Under the pieces are notes generated by a model that had not been told where the DNA came from, did no database searches, and was given only the letters and a program-made list of their open reading frames with translations. Below are positions 1 through 8,895 of a stretch of DNA of 64,000 nt, piece by piece. Position 1 is the first letter of the stretch. Every line of letters starts with the position of its first letter. Source of the DNA: Caldicoprobacter algeriensis (GTDB lineage Bacteria > Bacillota > Clostridia > Caldicoprobacterales > Caldicoprobacteraceae); assembly GCF_023838525.1 (NCBI RefSeq), contig NZ_JAHUQD010000006.1, forward strand, positions 1 through 64,000. Reading direction: 5' to 3'. A program made the position numbers and the translations under genes.

Positions 1-307
1 CATTTATATCCATTCACAATCACCCCTGCATCTTTCTACAGGGGATATATATTCGACAAAAAATCCAAAAATCCTTTTGGTAATATATGTAATTTAATTA
101 CCTGTTTTTGACATGCGGAGACTCGGTATTACAATATCTATAGGACTAATAAGCAAGAAACTCTTTAAATTATCAAAAATGGACAAAAAAGCTTGTGTAA
201 TACCCCTATGAGGGGTTATAGCTTGCCGGTTGATGAATATTATAGTAAAATCTTGCGATAATTTTGCGATGCCGCCTTTTTAAAAAGATTTGAAATCGGT
301 GTACGTG
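1..307. other. Intergenic stretch with no supported gene
   Basis: I see no reading frame with a ribosome binding site and no convincing RNA gene here. The stretch is A/T-rich. Around 207-218 there is a small self-complementary run (ACCCCT...AGGGGT) that could be a weak hairpin, nothing more. Confidence 0.4.
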
Positions 308-308
308 A

Positions 309-337
309 AAAAGCCGGAGCCAAATGCTCCGGCTTTT
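309..337 (-). terminator. Intrinsic terminator of the lipoprotein gene
   Basis: A 12-bp perfect stem (AAAAGCCGGAGC / GCTCCGGCTTTT) with a 5-nt loop. The A-run and T-run flanks make it usable in both directions. It touches the stop codon of the minus-strand lipoprotein gene. Confidence 0.85.
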
Positions 338-1775
338 AAGATTCAGGGCTCAGTGAATATCCAAACATGTGATTGATAAGGGCTTCTTCTAGCTTTTTAC
401 TGTCTTTTGCATCGGCTTCACTTATAGGTATATCTCCTGGCATAAGGTTAGAAAAACCTACCATGCCCCGACCACGCTCAAATATGCGTTCCTCTATATA
501 GGTATTTTGAAAATACCCGGGTACGCCCTTGACTGTATAGGTTACCTTTATTCTGCCCGTTGTGGGGTCATATTCCTTTATTTTAGCTGTTACCTTATAT
601 TCCTTCCCGTTTATCCGAGTGCTGTGGCTCCATGTTGCTCCCTCTTTGAATGGTGTTTTTAATATGACCAGGTTGTGCAGCTTGGAGTTTACTTCGGGTG
701 GATCAAATCGGGTACTCGACATAACTCTCTCGGTTACTGTGCCCTTTACGTAGTCAATATAGTACCTCACTCTAAATTCATCATCTATTCCTGACCCGTC
801 TTGGTACTTTCCTTGAAATTCATATATGGCGTTGTCTGATGTGCTTGAGATCTTCTTAAGGACGCCTACATGCCCGTATTCGGCAAGGCCGAAATATCTG
901 AGCGGGGTATTGAGTTTAGGTAAATAGGCATCTATTTCCAACTTGTTTCTGTAGCCTGTGCCGGGATAGTAAATATAATATCCTATAGGGAAATTGCCAT
1001 TTGGATCCATGTAGAGCTTTTCGTAGGATAAGATCCCTACCCCTTCCTTTATCTCACGCTTTTCGTAATACTCGCTTTGCGTATCTTCGTAGAGCACCGT
1101 ATATATTTTTTGGCCATTTTCTTCCCTGATGTCGGTAATAGTCGACTTTAAGGTAATTTCAGTGCCGTCTTTTTTAGCGGTTTTTTGGAGCCAACTGTTT
1201 CCTTTCTGCAACGGTGCCCTGATGAGGTCCAGGTCTTTGAATGGGGTATCCATCATGGCTCGGCCTGTTGTATTTTGTATGAGCACGCCTGGCTTTACGG
1301 TGTAGGTTACCGAAAAGGATAGGTCCTGTTTTGATTCTCCTCCTGACATATCGTCTACCTCTCCGCTTATGTGGTAAACTATAGCGTTATCTTCTTTTGA
1401 TATGGTTTCCAGTACCATCCGGTGCCCGTATTCAGCAAAGCCATAATATGACCATTGATAACCAGTGCGTATAGGAAGAAGCCGGGCTATTTTTTCTATA
1501 TCAAGCAATTTGTCATCAACCTTTTGGCCGGGTAGCTGAGAATCATTATTTACTCCCTCGTCTTGAGGTCGACTACCATTTTGTGTCTCTTTCTGGGGTT
1601 GTGTGTCTTCTTGAGGAACTTCGTTTGAAGGGGCTTGAGTAACATCTTCGAGACGGTTTTGCTGTTGTGAGTTAGGAAGATAATCTTTGGCTTGATTTTC
1701 TACACCACAACCTGCCATTGCTATGACCAGCATTATGATGGCAGATATGATAAGCAGTATTTTAAATTTCGTCAT
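336..1775 (-). CDS. Lipoprotein with two copies of one unknown domain
   Basis: The start is taken at the ATG at 1775, because it begins a lipoprotein signal peptide (MTKFKI..., hydrophobic core, then MAGCG lipobox) and has GAGGTG 5 bases upstream; the longer frame adds 18 residues with no signal. The 479-residue product has a low-complexity Gln/Glu/Pro linker after the lipidated Cys, then two related domains. Each begins with a GFAEYGHRMVL or GLAEYGHVGVL segment followed by DNAI and a beta-rich stretch, so an internal duplication is visible. The protein should be anchored on the outer face of the membrane. I do not recognise the domain, and no function is assigned. It is monocistronic with its own terminator. 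Confidence 0.8.
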   Translation of the reverse strand: MTKFKILLIISAIIMLVIAMAGCGVENQAKDYLPNSQQQNRLEDVTQAPSNEVPQEDTQPQKETQNGSRPQDEGVNNDSQLPGQKVDDKLLDIEKIARLLPIRTGYQWSYYGFAEYGHRMVLETISKEDNAIVYHISGEVDDMSGGESKQDLSFSVTYTVKPGVLIQNTTGRAMMDTPFKDLDLIRAPLQKGNSWLQKTAKKDGTEITLKSTITDIREENGQKIYTVLYEDTQSEYYEKREIKEGVGILSYEKLYMDPNGNFPIGYYIYYPGTGYRNKLEIDAYLPKLNTPLRYFGLAEYGHVGVLKKISSTSDNAIYEFQGKYQDGSGIDDEFRVRYYIDYVKGTVTERVMSSTRFDPPEVNSKLHNLVILKTPFKEGATWSHSTRINGKEYKVTAKIKEYDPTTGRIKVTYTVKGVPGYFQNTYIEERIFERGRGMVGFSNLMPGDIPISEADAKDSKKLEEALINHMFGYSLSPES

Positions 1776-2051
1776 TAGATTCACCTCTATTTCAATATTG
1801 GATCTTTCTATAACTAGTGTATCATGCAATTGTTACATTTTATTTTCTTAAAACGTAAAATAATGTTAAAGCTTTGTGTTTAATGCTTAAACAGTAGCTT
1901 ATCAATTTAATAGTTTTGAAATTTATGGGGAATTTTGGATGTTGAATAGGAATGAAAAAGACGTAATTGTGTTTAAGCTTTTAATATTACGAAAAGGACA
2001 TTGCACAGTCAAAATCCTCACATTGGCGAAAAGAGGTGCATTAACGTGCAT

Positions 2052-2597
2052 TTACTCAGTCAGAATTATATCCTGTATAAGTAGAAATATGCCAAGCATT
2101 ATTGTGATATCCCCTATGCTGATAAATTGCTCTTTAGGCCAAGGGATGTAGATTATGTCAGCTAAAATCCATAAAGGGGTTTTGTCGGTCATCAAGGTGT
2201 AGTTGGTAAGTACGCCGGATTGAATCATCTCTATCTGTTTGGCCAGCGAGGGGATTTCAAGTGCATGGCGGGATACCGGCATAGCTCCACCATTTAAGAG
2301 TATTACTAAAAAGTTCATCAGAATTCCCATTCCTATGATTTTTATGTGTTTATGTTTGCTGTTGAAGAATATGAACATAAACAGCAATGCGTATTTAACT
2401 ATAAATACTATAAACAGTACCCATGAGGGGACATGGTTTAAATGAGAAGGGAAAAAATCTAAAATAAAGGACACAATTGCTAGATGCGGCAAACGAAGGT
2501 TAACATTTTTTAGCCTGTTTAACTGTCCTCCTCTAATGAAGGCCAAAAAAAGGCTTAACGCAATGACTATAGCTGCTACCATGGCAAAGAATTTCAT
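2052..2597 (-). CDS. DUF5317-type integral membrane protein
   Basis: A 181-residue, very hydrophobic protein with about five membrane segments and the conserved stretch LNGGAMPVSRHAL in the middle, as in the DUF5317 family known from Clostridia. Its ATG overlaps the TGA of the upstream HD-GYP gene by 4 bases, so the two are translationally coupled. The role is unknown. Physical coupling to a c-di-GMP-type phosphodiesterase suggests an envelope or signalling function, but this is inference. Confidence 0.7.
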   Translation of the reverse strand: MKFFAMVAAIVIALSLFLAFIRGGQLNRLKNVNLRLPHLAIVSFILDFFPSHLNHVPSWVLFIVFIVKYALLFMFIFFNSKHKHIKIIGMGILMNFLVILLNGGAMPVSRHALEIPSLAKQIEMIQSGVLTNYTLMTDKTPLWILADIIYIPWPKEQFISIGDITIMLGIFLLIQDIILTE

Positions 2598-3874
2598 CCT
2601 TTCTGTGGTGCTTTAGTTAAACAAATTTCTTGTACTACGCTGATTAAAGCATCTGCCACTAGGGGATGAAATTGGGTTCCTTTATTTTGCTTGATAATAT
2701 CTATAGCCTCTTGTGGTGTAAAAGCCTTGCGATAGGGTCTATCAGAGGTAAGGGCATCATAGGCGTCGGCTGCCGCAATGATATAAGCCTCAATCGGTAT
2801 TTCTGAGCCTTTGAGACCCTGGGGGTAACCTTTTCCATCGTATCTTTCATGGTGACTTTTTATAAATTCTTTTACGTCATCGGAAAAATCCACATCTTCT
2901 AGTATTTTTAACCCGATATTGGGATGTTGCCTGATTTTTTCCCATTCCTCTTCGGAGAGCGATTCGGGTTTACGTAAAATAAAGTCTTCTATTCCTATCT
3001 TACCTATATCATGTAACAGGGCTGCCACTTTTATAGATTCAATCTTGGAAGAAGGTAGTTTAAGCTTTTGTGCAATTTTTTCAGCATACATCTCTACCCG
3101 TTTGGAATGCCCTTCTGTATATTTATCTTTCGCTTCAATTGCCGCCGTAAGGGTTTGTATGATTTGATAATACCTCTTTTTCGAGTCAAGATAAAGCTGG
3201 AATGAATAACGCGCAAGAAGCAATGGGCCGAACAGCAATATCACATATATATGGCCGTTGGGGATTTGGTAGAGCAGGTATATAAAATACCCAAAAGGAG
3301 CGAGAGCGTAGAAATTGGGTATTGCCCACAGGATATTTTTTTTCCACAACTTAAAAAACGGTTGCTGCTTAAGGAAGGTCATGAGAAGAATAAGTACAGA
3401 AGAATTAAAAAGCAAAAACAGGGTTATGTATGTAAGCAAACAGAGCATATACAGATAGAGATTGTTGCCTGCTTGCAGCGTGTTGTACATGGCTTGGTAT
3501 ACGCTGCCCGATATATATGCGCTTATTGCAAGATTTGACATGTTAAACAGCGTTTTATAAAACGGTCTATTAAACACGTGTTCATAAACACCTTTTCTAG
3601 GATGATAGAATTGAAATAATACACTACTTGCTGCAACTATAACGGCGAAATACGTTCCTTGATATAGATGTGCTGCAAGTATAATTGCAAAAACTACACT
3701 CAACACTCCGTTTTGCATAAATAGAACTAGAAAGGATTGGCTCATCCCTGCAAGCAGAGTCCAGAGTATAAGTTCGTATATTTGGATTTTCGGCATGTTA
3801 TATATCGAAACCGATATCAGGAATAACCCCATGATGGATACGATGCTCAGGAAAAAAACGGCCTTTTTGTTCAT
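2594..3874 (-). CDS. Membrane HD-GYP domain phosphodiesterase
   Basis: This 426-residue protein has an N-terminal half (about residues 1-215) made of several hydrophobic segments and a C-terminal HD-GYP domain. The domain shows LLHDIGKIG, HHERYDGKGYP and ADAYDALTSDRPYR, so the metal-binding HD and the GYP signature are intact. HD-GYP enzymes linearise c-di-GMP, and some act on related dinucleotides; the membrane half probably senses a signal. The start ATG is preceded by GGAGGT. It forms a two-gene operon with the DUF5317 gene. Confidence 0.9.
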   Translation of the reverse strand: MNKKAVFFLSIVSIMGLFLISVSIYNMPKIQIYELILWTLLAGMSQSFLVLFMQNGVLSVVFAIILAAHLYQGTYFAVIVAASSVLFQFYHPRKGVYEHVFNRPFYKTLFNMSNLAISAYISGSVYQAMYNTLQAGNNLYLYMLCLLTYITLFLLFNSSVLILLMTFLKQQPFFKLWKKNILWAIPNFYALAPFGYFIYLLYQIPNGHIYVILLFGPLLLARYSFQLYLDSKKRYYQIIQTLTAAIEAKDKYTEGHSKRVEMYAEKIAQKLKLPSSKIESIKVAALLHDIGKIGIEDFILRKPESLSEEEWEKIRQHPNIGLKILEDVDFSDDVKEFIKSHHERYDGKGYPQGLKGSEIPIEAYIIAAADAYDALTSDRPYRKAFTPQEAIDIIKQNKGTQFHPLVADALISVVQEICLTKAPQKG

Positions 3875-3940
3875 CCTGTTTTGCTACCTCCGCTTTTTGT
3901 TGTGTATTTAAATGGCCAAACCCCAGCTTTTTAGTTCAAA

Positions 3941-4018
3941 TTACCACCAGAAAAATCCCGCGCCGCCTGCCAGAATGAGAGAAATCAGGGCGACTATGAA
4001 CCCCAGAATCTTCTTCAT
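3941..4018 (-). CDS. 25-residue membrane peptide
   Basis: An ATG with a strong CAGGAGGG ribosome binding site opens a short frame starting MKKILGF and ending GFFWW-stop. It contains one hydrophobic helix with a glycine-rich end (AGGAG). The length fits a single-pass membrane peptide. It lies upstream of the HD-GYP gene on the same strand. The strong ribosome binding site and signal-like composition support a real gene. Its function is unknown, and a regulatory or toxin-like peptide is possible. Confidence 0.55.
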   Translation of the reverse strand: MKKILGFIVALISLILAGGAGFFWW

Positions 4019-4184
4019 GGCTTTACACCCTCCTGTTTTGAGTTCTCTGCCCTTCGCTAATTAGGCAGGCTTTTCTCCGCTCCGCTTATAAAAGTCAGAA
4101 AATTTAAGCGAAGAACCGGGGTTTGGCCTATCTGGCAAGAACATTAGGACGTCTGGTGCTTTGAAGTCGGCTGTTATTTTACTC
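4019..4184 (-). other. Unexplained leader upstream of the 25-residue peptide
   Basis: About 165 bases between two minus-strand genes. On the minus strand it contains CTTCGCTTA, GCGGAGCGGAGAAAAGCC and CCTAATTAGCGAAG segments that can pair partly with one another (CTTCGCTTA with TTAGCGAAG). It could be a structured leader RNA. I could not match it to a riboswitch class I know. Confidence 0.3.
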
Positions 4185-4823
4185 TCAAGCATATTTACCC
4201 AATTTTCTATTTAATGCGTCCAGCACTGCCTTCACAACTGCTTTATTGTCATCTTGCTCTATGGGGGATGAACCTACAAGAAAGTTTTCAATCTGTTCAG
4301 CAACTTGAGAAACTGCCACAATGCAAACGGGTTTCCCTGAAATTGTGGTTTTCTGTATATCTATCACGCTGAACATACACTCGCCGCCCAGAAATTGCTG
4401 TATGGCATTTATGGTTGCCTCAGCTAACGCTCGAAAGCGCCCCTGGGTAAAGTTTATCCCCCGGGAGATGCCTTCAAACGCCTTGTCGTCTTTTGTTAGG
4501 ACGACTCTTGCTTCAATTTGTGAATCCTCCATACTTATGGAAATGTTTTTGAGAACAAGGCGGGAGTTGCTACGGCATATTTCACTTTCATCCTGTATCT
4601 GCGCAATGCTTATCACCTTGTAGTCAAGGGGGATGCCGTATTTTGCCATGAGTGCAGACTGTACATCTCGAGAAATTTGTTTGGGATTTCGGGCTGTACT
4701 TGCCAATATATGAAGTTCAACTATGTTACCTTCTTGGTTCAGTACTATTTTTGAGGATATAATCCCCGGAATTTTGTTTAAGAAAGATTCATATTCTTGA
4801 ATCTTTGAGTGGTCTAGTGTCAT
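4185..4823 (-). CDS. Conserved hypothetical protein, unknown function
   Basis: A soluble protein of about 212 residues. I prefer the ATG at 4823 because AAGGGGG lies about 12 bases upstream; a TTG at 4859 would add 12 residues. The N-terminal part contains ILASTARNPKQISRDVQSALMAKYGI, and the C-terminal part contains EALAEATINAIQQFLGG. It looks like two alpha/beta domains. I do not recognise a named family. It lies downstream of lipA on the same strand with about 110 bases between them. Confidence 0.6.
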   Translation of the reverse strand: MTLDHSKIQEYESFLNKIPGIISSKIVLNQEGNIVELHILASTARNPKQISRDVQSALMAKYGIPLDYKVISIAQIQDESEICRSNSRLVLKNISISMEDSQIEARVVLTKDDKAFEGISRGINFTQGRFRALAEATINAIQQFLGGECMFSVIDIQKTTISGKPVCIVAVSQVAEQIENFLVGSSPIEQDDNKAVVKAVLDALNRKLGKYA

Positions 4824-4935
4824 AAATTCGTATATCCCCCTTACGTTAAAAATACTCAAAAAATTATACCCATTTATAACATATTTCGCCGTATTTTTGT
4901 AAAATCCTTTTTGTTTTTAAAAGTTTGTACAAAAT

Positions 4936-5805
4936 TCAGATATTTAATGTATCCTTGGATTTGAGGGCTTTTTCGGCGTGATAGGAGCTTCTTACCAGGG
5001 GACCTGAGGCTACAAAGGAGAATCCCATTTTAAGAGCCAGTGCTCTATATTCTTCAAAAATTTCAGGATGAACGTATTCAATGACAGGATAGTGGGAAGA
5101 GGAAGGAGCTAAATACTGCCCTATGGTTAGAAAGTCACATCCACAATCTCGTAAGTCTTTCATTACTTCCACTACTTCATGAAATTTTTCTCCTAGGCCA
5201 ACCATAATACCTGATTTGGTGAAGATATTATTATTAATCCTTTTTACGTTTTTTAAAAGGTCAAGCGAGCGGTAGTATTCCGCTTGAGGACGAATGCGGG
5301 GATAAAGTCTTGGGACTGTTTCTACATTATGGTTTATAACCTCAGGGCCGGCCTGTATTACTTGGATTAAAGCCTCTATACTCCCTTGGAAATCAGGGAT
5401 AAGAACCTCTACTGTTACATTAGGACAAAGCCTCTTTATTTGTTTTATCACCTCTGCAAAATGTGCAGCACCTCCATCAGGAAGGTCATCTCTGGTAACC
5501 GAAGTTATTACAGCGTGTTTAATTTGTAGTATTTTAACAGCCTGAGCTACACGTATAGGCTCCATAGGATCTATTGGCTGGGGATTGCCTTTTGTAACAT
5601 TGCAGAAGGTGCAGCTTCTTGTACATATTTTCCCCAAAATCATGAAAGTAGCAGTCCCTTTATTGAAACACTCCATACGGTTGGGACAATTGGCTTCATG
5701 GCATACGGTATTAAGGGAAAGAGAATCGATCAGTGCTTCCACATGTTCTTGGTTATGTCCGCTTCTAACACGTATTTTCAACCACTCGGGTTTTCTTGAA
5801 GGCAT
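4936..5805 (-). CDS. lipA: Lipoyl synthase
   Basis: This 289-residue radical-SAM enzyme inserts two sulfurs into octanoyl groups on lipoyl domains. Both cluster motifs are visible: the auxiliary cluster cysteines in [12 protein letters not shown] and the radical-SAM CTRSCTFC motif. The C-terminal SSYHA segment, which supplies the serine ligand of the auxiliary cluster, is present. Length is normal. Its ATG follows GGAGGATTAAC and lies 1 base beyond the stop of lipB, so the two form an operon. Because the adjacent lipB is damaged, the octanoyl substrate may come from another ligase or transferase elsewhere. Confidence 0.95.
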   Translation of the reverse strand: MPSRKPEWLKIRVRSGHNQEHVEALIDSLSLNTVCHEANCPNRMECFNKGTATFMILGKICTRSCTFCNVTKGNPQPIDPMEPIRVAQAVKILQIKHAVITSVTRDDLPDGGAAHFAEVIKQIKRLCPNVTVEVLIPDFQGSIEALIQVIQAGPEVINHNVETVPRLYPRIRPQAEYYRSLDLLKNVKRINNNIFTKSGIMVGLGEKFHEVVEVMKDLRDCGCDFLTIGQYLAPSSSHYPVIEYVHPEIFEEYRALALKMGFSFVASGPLVRSSYHAEKALKSKDTLNI

Positions 5806-5806
5806 G

Positions 5807-6268
5807 TTAATCCTCCTTCAACCAACTGGACCATTCATGTTTATCTATAATTTGGTAATTGGTTTGAAATATTTTTGCAAAGTATGAAGCAACCTGCAGC
5901 ATAACTTTAGTTATATCGTGTTTATGACCTGTAATATTTTCCAGAGATGTCATACTTTGATCTGTTATGCCGCAAGGGTTAATCCATTTGAAATATTCCA
6001 ATCCTCCGCGATCGATGTGATATACTCTTATACCGCGGGCGATTAATTCTTCTTGAGAGAGCAGTATATTGGATTCTTTACCTCGTCTACCAACGGTTAT
6101 CACCGGTGGATGTTCCAATAACAACATTATATCCCCTATTTTTTGTTCCTCTCGGAGACGAAAAAATTTTTCTTGAATACTTAACCCTTGTTCATAGGGA
6201 ACAAGTCCTAATAGAGCTACATTAACACAATTATTAGTGAATTTGTAAAATTTGGGTTCATGCATCAC
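5807..6268 (-). pseudogene. lipB: Octanoyltransferase with in-frame internal deletion
   Basis: The N-terminal half matches LipB well (HPPVITVGRRGKESNILLS, then RVYHIDRGG). Directly after DRGG the protein jumps to LEYFKWINPCGITD, which is the C-terminal catalytic-Cys block. In intact LipB about 80 residues lie between these blocks, including the TYHGPGQ motif and the KIAAIG block with the catalytic Lys. The product is 153 residues instead of about 210-240. The frame is unbroken and the gene keeps AGGAG before a GTG start, so it is still translated but is probably inactive in acyl transfer. A rare functional mini-LipB cannot be excluded, and an assembly error is possible. Confidence 0.8.
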
Positions 6269-6420
6269 AATTTTTTCACTCCTAAGTGTCTGAATTTACA
6301 AATAATATTTTACCATGCTTTGATGGGGAATTCATCTGTATTTTGTTTAGAGTAAGCTCTTTTTATAAAGAATAACGAATGAACAAGATAATTTTTGTTA
6401 AAAAATTAGCAAATTGAATA

Positions 6421-6449
6421 TTGTGAACTTGCGTTTTCAATGCTATAAT
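6421..6449 (+). promoter_or_regulatory. Sigma-A type promoter of the oxidoreductase operon
   Basis: TTGTGA at 6421-6426 and TATAAT at 6444-6449 with a 17-base spacer, about 60 bases before the ferredoxin-subunit start. The rest of the 240-base divergent spacer to lipB shows no gene. Confidence 0.7.
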
Positions 6450-6511
6450 AAACTTTGTTAAAAATAAAACGATGTGTGAGAAAACAATATAGATCTCAGG
6501 TGGTGATTTGA

Positions 6512-6922
6512 TTGACAAAAGTATTGAGAGCTGACAACATGAACAAGTGCCTCGGATGCTTTACGTGTATGCTTACATGCGCTGCTGTGAATCATAACAA
6601 TCACAATCTTGCAAAAAGCTCCATAAAGGTCAAGACGAGGGGAGGGCTTCAAAGCAAGTTTGCGGCAACGATTTGCGTTGCCTGTAAGGAGCCTGCCTGT
6701 GCTGAAGCTTGTCCCACAAATGCGCTTGTCAGGCGTCCTGGTGGGGGAGTGAAATTGATCCGCGAAAGGTGTATTGCATGTGAAAAATGCGTTTCTGCAT
6801 GCATAGTTGGTTCAATTCACATGGACTATGACAGAAAAATACCAATAGTATGCAAGCACTGCGGGGCGTGTGTGAGGATGTGCCCGCACAACTGCTTGAG
6901 CATGGAAGAGGTGATGGAGTAG
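6512..6922 (+). CDS. Four-cluster ferredoxin subunit for aldehyde:ferredoxin oxidoreductase
   Basis: A 136-residue electron-transfer protein with sixteen cysteines in four [4Fe-4S] motifs: CLGCFTCMLTC, CVACKEPACAEACP, CIACEKCVSAC and CKHCGACVRMCP. The TTG start has AGGTGGTGA upstream. A TTG at 6508 is in another frame. The gene ends immediately before the oxidoreductase ATG. In the family, such polyferredoxin subunits pass electrons between the tungsten enzyme and soluble carriers, so a dedicated redox partner of the next gene is the natural reading. It is cytoplasmic. Confidence 0.85.
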   Translation: MTKVLRADNMNKCLGCFTCMLTCAAVNHNNHNLAKSSIKVKTRGGLQSKFAATICVACKEPACAEACPTNALVRRPGGGVKLIRERCIACEKCVSACIVGSIHMDYDRKIPIVCKHCGACVRMCPHNCLSMEEVME

Positions 6923-8683
6923 ATGCTGGGGAATGACTTTATAAGGGTACTCTATATAGACCTACAAAACAGAAAGGCAGATATTAAAGAGAGAAAGGAC
7001 CTGTATAGATACCTTGGCGGGACTGGTGTGGCTGCAAAGCTTCTTGAGGAAAACATGAAGAAGGACCTGCCGCCGCTACATAAAGAGCAGCCGCTGATAA
7101 TCTCAATTGGGCCGCTTTCTACTATATTCCCTGTTGTAACCAAGGCAGTTGCAACCTTTATATCGCCCCACACGGGCGAGTACGGTGAAAGCCATGCCGG
7201 TGGAAGGCTGGCCATGGCCATGCGCAATGCGGGATATGATGCTATTGTTATAACAGGCAGGGCGGACAAGCCTACTTATTTGTCAATAACCGATAGGAGT
7301 ATAGAGTTTAAGGATGCCCGGGCGATGTGGGGGCTTGATATAGAAGAGGTAGGCAGGGTGGTTAGGGAAAGAGAGCCAGGGCCGGGTAAAAGAAGCATTA
7401 TAAGAATTGGCAGGGCCGGCGAAAACCTTGTGACCTATTCGTGCGTCAATGTGGACACCTACAGGCACTTTGGAAGGTTGGGCATGGGTACGGTATTTGG
7501 CAGCAAAAACCTGAAAGCCATGATAATCATGGGTGAGAGGGACCTGCCAATTTCCAACTTAAAGGAATACTTTAAGACTTATCAGGAGATATATAAAAAA
7601 GCAACCCAGACCGATGCCATGGCCAAGTATCACGAGCTTGGAACGCCTATAAACATAAAGGTGCTTAATGCCATAAATTCTCTGCCCACTAAGAATCTTT
7701 TACAGTCGACTTTTGAGCATGCGGATGATATATCGGGGGAGACGTTTGCCGAGAAAAATCTCATAAGAAAGGTCTCCTGCACCGGTTGCCCCATAGGCTG
7801 CATTCACATAGGGCAATTCAGGAGAGAGTTTGACAAGGGGTATGAATATGAATCAATAGCTGTCTCATATGACCATGAACTCATATATGCGCTGGGCAGT
7901 CTGCTTGGGATAAGAACCAGCGATGAGGTGCTGGAGATAATCGAAGAGGTAGAGCTTGCTGGACTTGATGCCATGACCACGGGAGTGGTGCTGGCATGGG
8001 CTACTGAGGCCCTGCAAAAAGGGCTTATAACAAAGCAAGACACCTTGGTAGACCTTGAATTTGGAAATACTAAGGAGTACATCAAGGCCATAGATTATAT
8101 TGCAGACAGGGCAAACGAGTTTTATTATACCATAGGGAACGGCTTGAATGAAGCGGTTAAGAAATACGGTGGCCAAGAGTTTGCGCTGCTGTACGGCGGT
8201 AATGAGATGGCAGGTTATCATACCGGATATGCTTTTGCGCTGGGGCAGACGGTTGGCGCAAGGCATTCGCATCTCGATAATGCAGGATATTCATACGACC
8301 AAACCGCCAAAGAGCTCAGGGATGAAGAAATAGTGGATTATGTGATAAAGGAGGAGAAGGAAAGAAACGTTTTGACGTCGCTATGCATCTGTCTGTTTGC
8401 CCGAAAGGTGTATGACAGACCCACTATCTTAAAGGCCCTGCATTCTATCGGCATTGATTGGACGGATGATGACCTGACAAGGCTGGGGAACGATATATTC
8501 TTTACAAAGCTTAAAATCAAGAAAGAACTGGGGTTTTCCCTTGAGAATTACAGATTCCCGAAAAGGGTGTTTGAGACGCCCACTCTTTGGGGCAGGATGG
8601 ACGAAGAAAGGTTAAATAAGCTTTTAAAAATGTATATAGAGAGGGTAGAGAAGGAATATGCTGATTGGAGTAGAGGTCAATGA
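6923..8683 (+). CDS. aor: Aldehyde:ferredoxin oxidoreductase, tungsten/molybdopterin enzyme
   Basis: This 586-residue protein has the AOR family layout. The N-terminal domain holds GGRLAMAMRNAGYDAIVITGRA (pterin-binding region). The CTGCPIGC motif (CX2CX3C) together with the later Cys in ICLFARKVYD ligates the [4Fe-4S] cluster. The family oxidises aldehydes to acids with ferredoxin, using a bis-pterin tungsten cofactor. The substrate cannot be told from sequence. It starts at the base after the ferredoxin-subunit stop and overlaps the MoaD-like gene at its end. Neighbouring tungstate transport and cofactor genes make tungsten the likely metal. Confidence 0.92.
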   Translation: MLGNDFIRVLYIDLQNRKADIKERKDLYRYLGGTGVAAKLLEENMKKDLPPLHKEQPLIISIGPLSTIFPVVTKAVATFISPHTGEYGESHAGGRLAMAMRNAGYDAIVITGRADKPTYLSITDRSIEFKDARAMWGLDIEEVGRVVREREPGPGKRSIIRIGRAGENLVTYSCVNVDTYRHFGRLGMGTVFGSKNLKAMIIMGERDLPISNLKEYFKTYQEIYKKATQTDAMAKYHELGTPINIKVLNAINSLPTKNLLQSTFEHADDISGETFAEKNLIRKVSCTGCPIGCIHIGQFRREFDKGYEYESIAVSYDHELIYALGSLLGIRTSDEVLEIIEEVELAGLDAMTTGVVLAWATEALQKGLITKQDTLVDLEFGNTKEYIKAIDYIADRANEFYYTIGNGLNEAVKKYGGQEFALLYGGNEMAGYHTGYAFALGQTVGARHSHLDNAGYSYDQTAKELRDEEIVDYVIKEEKERNVLTSLCICLFARKVYDRPTILKALHSIGIDWTDDDLTRLGNDIFFTKLKIKKELGFSLENYRFPKRVFETPTLWGRMDEERLNKLLKMYIERVEKEYADWSRGQ

Positions 8684-8888
8684 CTTTTTTGAAAAGTACG
8701 GCAGCAAAACCGGAAAGTTTGAAATGGAGGTAGAACCAGGCTTTAATGTGCAAAAGTTGCTTCAAAGACTGAATATACCCCTGGACAGGATTGGTTTTGT
8801 AATCGTAAATGAAAAAAGGGTGGACTTTGATTATATCCTTTCTGAAGGCGATGAGGTGTATATTTTGCCTTTTGCGACTGGGGGGTAA
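8658..8888 (+). CDS. MoaD/ThiS-like sulfur-carrier protein
   Basis: A 76-residue ubiquitin-fold protein ending in the C-terminal Gly-Gly (PFATGG) that is adenylated and then thiocarboxylated in this family. It contains the usual LSEGDEVYILP stretch before the tail. It overlaps the oxidoreductase gene by 26 bases. The next gene encodes a ThiF/MoeB-like enzyme, its expected activating partner. It is probably the small subunit of molybdopterin synthase, although MoaE is not in the window. AOR-linked copies of this family are known. Confidence 0.85.
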   Translation: MLIGVEVNDFFEKYGSKTGKFEMEVEPGFNVQKLLQRLNIPLDRIGFVIVNEKRVDFDYILSEGDEVYILPFATGG

Positions 8889-8895
8889 TGCTTAA

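Noticed and set aside
4019-4184. c-di-AMP or c-di-GMP riboswitch before the peptide gene
   Set aside because: Only a CGCTTA-like block matched; the other conserved blocks of these classes are missing.
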